64,000 nt of DNA from Microcebus murinus (taxonomy: Eukaryota; Chordata; Mammalia; Primates; Cheirogaleidae), in the NCBI RefSeq assembly GCF_040939455.1, contig NC_134109.1, positions 35,977,501-36,041,500 of the forward strand, given 5' to 3'. A program made the translations under genes and the position numbers. Each line of letters begins with the position of its first letter. The stretch's first letter is position 1. Below are positions 1 to 64,000 of this stretch, one piece after another. The notes below the pieces were generated by a model that was not told the origin of the DNA, ran no database searches, and saw nothing but the letters and a program-made list of their open reading frames with translations.

Positions 1-192
1 ACGTGATGATGTTGCCCCAACTGTGAGATGAGGGCAGCAGGGCTCACACCTCTCATAACTTGCCCAAGGACAAGATGAGCAGAGGTGAAAATGGATTGGG
101 CAGCTATATAATGTCACCTCATCTCACTTAATTCTATACTGAAAGAATGACATAGCTCCAGAAGGAGTTCTGTTGGTTTTTCATTTGTGTTT

Positions 193-230
193 AGTGCTAG
201 GATTACAGGTGTGAGCCACCATGCCTTGCC
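193..230 (-). mobile_element. Alu 5'-end scrap
   Basis: TGCTAGGATTACAGGTGTGA then GCCACCATGCC is the antisense first ~35 bases of an Alu; the rest is missing. Confidence 0.6.
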
Positions 231-376
231 TGTGTTGGTTATTTTAATATTTCAATCCTGTATTGCATGTAAGAACAATCTATAGATACAGGATGGTGGG
301 TAGATGAAAGAGAGAAAACCTAGATATAGGATATAGGATCACTTGGGACAATGTTAGTCCAAACTCTGATTATGTC

Positions 377-692
377 TTTTTTTTTTTTTTTTGAGACAGA
401 GTCTTGCTTAATTGCCCAAGCTAGAGTGAATGCCGTGGCGTCAGCCTCGCTCATAGCAACCTCAAACTCCTGGGCTCAAGCAATCCTCCTGCCTCGGCCT
501 CCCCAGTAGCTGGGACTACAGGCATGCGCCACCATGCCCGGCTAATTTTTTTCTATATATATCAGATGGCCAATTAATTTCTTTCTATTTATAGTAGAGA
601 GGGGGTCTCACTCTTGCTCAGGGTGGTTTCGAACTCCTGACCTTGAGCGATCCGCCCGCCTTGTCCTCCCAGAGTGCTAGCATTACAGGCAT
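377..692 (-). mobile_element. Alu, slightly 5'-truncated
   Basis: Antisense dimeric Alu with linker GGCCAATTAATTTC, lacking the first ~25 bases. Target repeat GATTATGTCTTT on both sides (368 and 693). Confidence 0.92.
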
Positions 693-1236
693 GATTATGT
701 CTTTAAGCATCCCTCTACTTCCCTATTACCAATTTTCTTCCTTTAATATGCATAAAATCTGTAAGATAAGAAAGCATTGGACAACTCATTCACCTTGAAG
801 TGTGAATAAGCAAACTTACCTTTCATATCTACAGGGTCCATTGCATTTTAATGAGGAAATTCCTTACTCAGAAATAGTGAACTCCCTAAATTTCAGGCAT
901 AAGCTCTAGGATTGTAGAATTTCTGTCCCAACCTCAGAGGGCTGTTGAGAGGACTGAGTTAATTTGGCTAAGGCATCTAATGAACATTAATTGTAATTAT
1001 ATATTATATTAGCACTGCCACAGCCTATCAGCTAGGAACATCCTGGATTCAGTTAAGGGCATATTGCCTGGGAAACCATTTTTCATTCAGTAGAAGTAGG
1101 TATGGCATCATACTTGAATTGACACCAAGATGGTTCACACCAAGAGGATTGATCATGATAGGCCCAAAACCTACTTTCTTTTAGGCAGTGAATTTGGCTT
1201 ATTTGGCATTTGCTTGATGGCTTCAGCAAAACATTA

Positions 1237-58871
<57,635 letters not shown>

Positions 58872-58955
58872 GGCCTTTGTTAGTCCGCTGGCCACGATGG
58901 ACACCACCAAAAGCGAGGTTGCACTCCCTCCGCAGCCGCGCGGGACAACCCAAGC

Positions 58956-58961
58956 CACGTG
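58956..58961. promoter_or_regulatory. CACGTG E-box
   Basis: Perfect palindromic CACGTG about 85 bases upstream of the MTHFD1 start codon. Motifs of this type bind USF or MYC/MAX; which factor acts here cannot be told from sequence. Confidence 0.5.
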
Positions 58962-58991
58962 TTTAAGGACTGCTCTGCGAGATTATACTAC

Positions 58992-59003
58992 TGCGCCTGC
59001 GCA
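58992..59003. promoter_or_regulatory. NRF1-like site TGCGCCTGCGCA
   Basis: Near match to the GCGCAYGCGC-type NRF1 palindrome, in the core promoter region. NRF1 sites are typical of CpG-island promoters of metabolic genes. Confidence 0.45.
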
Positions 59004-60214
59004 CCCCCTGGGCTGGGAGGTGGGAGCGCGGCCAATAAACGCGATCCCCTTAACTAGCGGAGAGCGAAGGGGTAGGGACTGCTCCACAGAAGAGAGTAGG
59101 GAAGATGAAGAAAACCGGTGATGACTGGCTGGCGGAATGATTGGCTGGTGGAAAGAACCCGTCCAGAGCGCGCCTTTGTACACGACGGAACACCCAGGGG
59201 GTGAAGGGGTTGGACCTGACCCGGAACGCGGCCTCGATTCCAGCCAATCACGGAGCCGGGGCGGGACGGTCTCGCGGGAGGACAGCTTCGCGGGCGCGGG
59301 AAGCGCGTCTCTTGAATTTGCTCAGGCGCCCGGGGCATTTTGCAGGGATTGGGAATGCTGGGTTTCCTTGGAGAGTTTTAGCCGGGGTCCCCGCGCGGAA
59401 GCGTGGCGGAATGCTGGACTGGACTGTAGATGTTGAACCTGGAGAGTGTGGGGCGGCTTCCGACTTTTTCACACACCGGCGCCGCCAGGCTGGGGCAGGC
59501 CCGGTTTTTGAGTCTTGGTGGCGCCCATGACTCTGCTTTTAAAATCTCCTCAGCTGACTGTGGTGTTCAGCCAAGGCTGAAGCGCAGCCCGCTGTCTTAG
59601 GCCCCGCTGAGCTGGAAGGGGTGTCAGAGCTGGACCTCTCGTGGCCCCCTTGGTGTCTGGGTCACCCTGGGTTTGCCAGGGCTCAGGAGGGTCGTCAGGT
59701 TGGCAAGTCTAGGTATTGTCGGCTCCCGATCAGGAGATATAGGGTTGGAGAAAGGACATGGGCCTTCCAAAAACTAGATGTCAGTTAACCATCAAGGGTG
59801 GACACTTATTCCCTCCCCGTAGGCATCCTCGCTGGGGAAGAAATGAGGTCGGGCGATTGCTTGGGGAGCTTGACGGGACAAAGGTAGCTGGGATGTTGTT
59901 GGTGAGGACTGTCGTCGGGCGAGTCACCGAGTCCAGTGGATTTGCTTGCCCTGCTCGAGGACCAGGGCTGTGTTCTTACAGCGCTGGGGTTATATCATCC
60001 CTATAGAGTCCTGAAGACGGTGGTTCACGTGACTTAGGACTTGATCAGATATCTGGGTTTCTTTTATAACCCGTGTCTTAGGGTAGCCTGTTTAAACTTA
60101 TGGCAGAGCTCATCTATTGCACAGATTTTAAATTTGGGGGCTGTTAGTATTTTTTCCTTATTCATAAATTCTGAGGGTATTTTACAGCAGTCCTGTATAT
60201 GAAATTAGAGAATT

Positions 60215-60345
60215 TCTTTTTTGTTTCATTAACAGTTTTTTAAGGTATAATGTGTATACCACAAATTCACCTATTTTAATTGTAGGATTCTATGGTTTTT
60301 AGCGTATTTACAGAGTTCTGCGACCATCACTTTTGTTTCTGGTAG
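60215..60345. repeat. LINE-related fragment
   Basis: AAGGTATAATGTGTATACC... CACCTATTTTAATTGTAGG ... GTTCTGCGACCATCAC resembles a common old LINE segment. Orientation not assigned. Confidence 0.45.
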
Positions 60346-60599
60346 TTAACTTCTTTACCATTCTTAAAGTTTGCACAAGTGGACACGTATAGGCACAAAC
60401 TTAATATATAATATGATATAGTAGTATACTGGTATTATAAGGACCTTAGAACACATACTCTCATATTGTGTGGTACCTGAACAAGGGAAGTTAAAAGGAA
60501 AATTGAAGTCAATGATTCTGGTAAATTGCATGTAGTGAATCTTTTGTGTCTTATAGTACCAAGTAAATATTGTTTCAGCTTTCTTATTTGTTGAGGAAG

Positions 60600-60715
60600 A
60601 TGGCATGAACGCCATTTTACAGGTGGAGAAATAGACTTTGAAGGATAACTTGCCCCAAGCTGCGTAGCTGTGATTGGGATTGGCCCCAAACCTGATGCTT
60701 CATCTCTAAATCTAT
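60600..60715 (-). mobile_element. MIR fragment
   Basis: CGCCATTTTACAGGTGGAGA and CTGTGATTGGGATTGGCCCC match antisense MIR. Confidence 0.55.
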
Positions 60716-60774
60716 TGCCTTTGCCTTCTCAACAGGCTGGTTTTCAGCTATAATATTTATGTGTGAGTTGTACA

Positions 60775-60905
60775 ATTCATTCACTAATGGAGCAAATAAT
60801 TATTGAGTGGCCACTGTGTGCCAGCAACACTGCTGTATATGCTAGAGGTACCCTAGTGAACCAGCAAAATTTCTGCCCTCAGCTCATATTCTGTTGGGGA
60901 TCAAG
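60775..60905 (-). mobile_element. L2 3'-end fragment
   Basis: AATAATTATTGAGTGGCCAC, TGTGTGCCAGCAACACTGCT and CTGCCCTCAGCTCATATTCT are the antisense L2 3' end. Confidence 0.6.
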
Positions 60906-61599
60906 ATGATGATCAAGCAAAGAAATATATGCTCTAATTTTAGAGAGGATAGAGAGTGATGGTGGGAGACAGGGAAATGCTATTTCAAAAATGTAATAAG
61001 AGGTTTCTAGGCATCTGACTTGAGCAAAACCTGAATAAAGAGAAAGAAAGCAAGGATTTGATTTCAGCAGCTGGAAAGATGGAATTGCCATTTACTGAGT
61101 TGAAATAAGTTAACACTGGAAGGACCAGGTTTTGGGGTTATGATTATGAATTTAGTTTTAGATGTTTATAGATGCCTCGTAGATATCCATCTGGAAAGCT
61201 GGCATTTAAATCCATGAGATTGGATGAAATCCTGCCAAGGGTATGAGTGTAGGTAGAAAGAGGACGAAAGACTGATACCTAGAACCCTTCAATATTTAGA
61301 ATACAGGCAGATAAGAGGAACCAGGAGGGAAGATTGAAAAGGAGATTATAGCGTTTTATGAAGAAAACCCCAAGAGTAGCCTGCCTTAGAATATAAGTGA
61401 AGAACATGTTTCATGGATAAAGGGGTAATTCCGTCAGATGTTACAAATTGGTCAGATAATACAAAGATTGAGAATTGACCTTTCCTAGAGAATAGAAAGT
61501 TAAAACATTTTTATTTAAATGCTTATAATGGCAGTTGCTAAAATATATATATATCTTTTTGCAGAGGCTCCATTTTTACAATCTTTTTGAGGGATAATT

Positions 61600-61885
61600 T
61601 CATAATATCTATTAAAAATTCAAATGTGTGCTTTCTTAGATCTTGTAATACCACTTCTGGGAATTTATCTTGGAGTAATATTTACACATAAACAAGGATA
61701 TGTATAAAAGTGTTCATCACAGCATTGATTTAAATAGTAAAAAAAAAAAAACCTCTATCAGGGTCGATGAAATTGTTAAGAGACCAGTGGATTTATATGT
61801 ATGGACATGTAAGATAGCTTTCACACATTGTTAAATGACAAAGTCAGATTATGCAATAAAGTATATATGATTTAAGTTAATATAT
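61600..61885 (+). mobile_element. L1 (old) 3'-end fragment
   Basis: AATACCACTTCTGGGAATTT, TTCATCACAGCATTGATT and AGCTTTCACACATTGTTAAA are typical of a diverged L1M 3' end. Confidence 0.65.
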
Positions 61886-62056
61886 ATGAAAAAAAGTCTT
61901 TGACTATACCATGAAAAGGTGCTCATTCATTCACTTCCCCATAACCGTCACATTAACCTATTCACAGCACTTATTACTATCTAAAATTGTTTTATTTCTT
62001 TATATACTTGTTTACTATCCATCTTTTCCCACCAGTATAAGAGATTTCCAGTCTTG

Positions 62057-62348
62057 GTCGGGCATGGTGGCTCATGCCTGTAATCCTAGTACTCTGGGAG
62101 GCTGAGACAAGAGGAGCACTTGAGGTCAGGAGTTGGAGACCAGCCTGAGCAAGAGCAAGACCCTATCTCTACCAAACATATAAAAAATTAGCCGGGCATA
62201 GCTCCTCTAGTCCCAGCTACTCAGGAAGCTTAGGCAGGAGGATCCCTTGAGCCCAGGAGTTTGAGGTTATGGTGAGCTTTGATGACACCACTGCACTCTA
62301 TTTGGGGCAACAGAATGAGACTGTCTGAAAAAAAAAAAAAAAAAAAAA
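62057..62348 (+). mobile_element. Alu
   Basis: Sense Alu, short linker; AGATTTCCWGTCTTG at both ends. Confidence 0.9.
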
Positions 62349-62691
62349 GATTTCCTGTCTTGTTCATACTTATGTACCTGATGCTTGGGGGTATAATTTT
62401 TAAAATCTTGTTTTAGAGGAAAACGATACTATTTATTATTCTGGTTTAGTTATTATCTATTCTCATTTCTATGAGCATAATTTAATTTCTCTGTGCCTCA
62501 TTTTTATAAATGAAGACAGTGAACAGTCATTCTCCCTAAATTCACATTAGACTGACTTGTATAGCTTTCAAAAATAATACTTATGTCTAGGCTCTATCCT
62601 TGACCAATTAAGTCAGGGTTCAGTATTCTTTGAAGATTAGAGATACCTGAAGGATATTCATAGTGAGTCTGTACCAAGAATACATATCTGG

Positions 62692-62979
62692 GGCTGGATG
62701 TGGTGGTGCACACCTATAATCCTAGTACTCTGGGAGGCTGAGGTGGGAGGATTGCCTGAGGTCAGGAGTTTGAGACCAGCCTGAGCAAGTGTGAGACCCC
62801 ATCTCTACCAAAATAGAAAAAATTAGCTGGACGTGGTGACACACCCCTGTAGTCCCAGCTACTCAGGAGGCTAAGGCAGGAGGATCGCTTGAGCTCAGGA
62901 GTTTGAGGTTGCAGTGAGCTATGATGACACCACTGCACTCTACCCAGGGCAACAGAGCGAGACTCTGTCTCAAAAAAAG
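62692..62979 (+). mobile_element. Alu
   Basis: Sense Alu, short linker; CATATYTGGG at both ends. Confidence 0.9.
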
Positions 62980-64000
62980 GCATATTTGGGACATATTTTC
63001 TCTGCTATAAAAGTATTTCCCTAGAATCAGAATTCCAGTTTTTCACACAAAGCATCTTTAGCTTTAGGAGTAGTAGATGGAATCATCATTTCCCCTTCTC
63101 TCAAAATACTTCTCCCTTGATGAGATATATGTATTGGAGGACAAAAATTTGACCTATTCCAAGACTTTCACAAAAGAAAGGCTCAAAATATGATTTTCAT
63201 ATTTGCTGGAGTGTTCAGTTTTGGTAGAATCACTTTCTTAAGATTACTTAAGTTTACTAATGCTTGATGAAAGTCACTTTGTGTTTTTTAGATCATTAAT
63301 TAGGGAAATAGAGAGCTACAGGTCTCACTGTATCACCTTAGGAGGTTCGTTTTTACTCCTTAGACCTCTGTGATGCGTTCACTTAGCAACAACCTCTTTA
63401 ATATGCAAACATTCTCTGGCAAATTGCACAGAGCAGCCACTCATACTGGACAATACAGGTCCCTTCTGGGAATTGCCCTTGGATTTAGAATTTTTCTCTT
63501 GTGCCTGATATGGTAAAAATGTATGCTTTTGACGTTCTACTAAATGCAGCATAGCATACTATATCTCATGAGTGTGTAAAAAATAGAATAGTCACAGAAT
63601 AATCATGTCATGGTGCTGTATTTTATTTTGACTTTAGACTCCTAATATAGTACTATCATCATCTATATAAATTAACTTTGTACTAAGTTTTTTTCTTTTT
63701 TCCTGCTTGGTTCTTTCATTGTTCAATCTATATTTTCTGTGCCTGGTATGGAATGATAAAGATAAAAGAGAAATAGAGCCTGCTTTTAGGTACTTTTAAT
63801 GTAGTAAAGAACTTGAAAATTGTAAATAATATAATATTTAATAGGGTAACAGTCAAAAGAAAAGTATAGAATATATGAAAGTTAGGAGGAGAGATTACCC
63901 TCACCTTTCAGGAATCAAGGAAATCTCCCTGGAGGTGGTATTTGAACTGATACTGAAGGATTTATATGTTCATCCTTCTGGGGATATATTTTGGCCCAAA

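Larger units (their letters stand above)
58872..59300 (-). promoter_or_regulatory. MTHFD1: MTHFD1 5' UTR and proximal promoter in CpG island
   Basis: GC- and CpG-rich sequence immediately upstream of the start codon, with no TATA box. A CACGTG E-box is at 58956-58961, an NRF1-like TGCGCCTGCGCA at 58992-59003, CCAAT at 59032-59036 and 59244-59248, and ATTGG (CCAAT on the gene strand) at 59140-59144. The CpG-rich zone spans roughly 58480-59560. The layout suits a housekeeping metabolic gene; the transcription start is inferred to be within ~150 bases of the ATG. Confidence 0.8.
59560..64000. other. Upstream flank of MTHFD1
   Basis: AT-rich intergenic DNA with fragments of LINE, L2, MIR and two Alus. 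I see no exon of a neighbouring gene. Confidence 0.5.

Overview
The window is nuclear DNA of a primate. It is AT-rich, intron-rich sequence packed with Alu elements. Most Alus carry a lengthened linker (AAATTAATTGGCCAACTAAT) between the two 7SL-derived arms and a duplicated CACTCACT near the 3' end. I associate this form with strepsirrhine primates. I see no tRNA-derived SINEs of the kind common in galagos and lorises, so a lemur is the best guess (inference).

One protein-coding gene dominates. It is MTHFD1, cytoplasmic trifunctional C1-tetrahydrofolate synthase, on the minus strand. The start codon is at 58871-58869, and 26 consecutive coding exons run leftward to 1285. They join in frame with GT-AG introns into 2718 nt, or 906 codons with no stop. 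This matches the 935-residue mammalian protein up to the last 29 residues, whose exon must lie left of base 1. The first ~300 residues are the NADP-dependent methylene-THF dehydrogenase/methenyl-THF cyclohydrolase domain (Y52, K56, Q100, D125, G172-S174, PGGVGPMT). The rest is the ATP-dependent formyl-THF synthetase (GEGKSTTT, the GGAAGGGY signature, VATVRALK). Together the two domains interconvert one-carbon folates for purine, thymidylate and methionine synthesis.

Layout. 1-34 kb holds coding exons 26 down to 3 with short introns. 34-58.8 kb holds introns 2 and 1 (6.7 and 18.1 kb), with exon 2 between them; these are mostly repeats. 58.5-59.6 kb is a CpG-rich promoter with CACGTG, NRF1-like and CCAAT motifs. 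59.6-64 kb is upstream intergenic DNA with old LINE/MIR fragments and two Alus.

The intronic DNA carries the unusual material: a three-level nested Alu stack, a young Alu subfamily with two almost identical members 10 kb apart, two tandem Y1 RNA-derived copies near a U6 fragment, a decayed hAT (Zaphod-like) transposase plus an internally deleted relative, and a transposon interrupted twice by Alus at one target site. I found no credible second protein-coding gene and no clearly new system.
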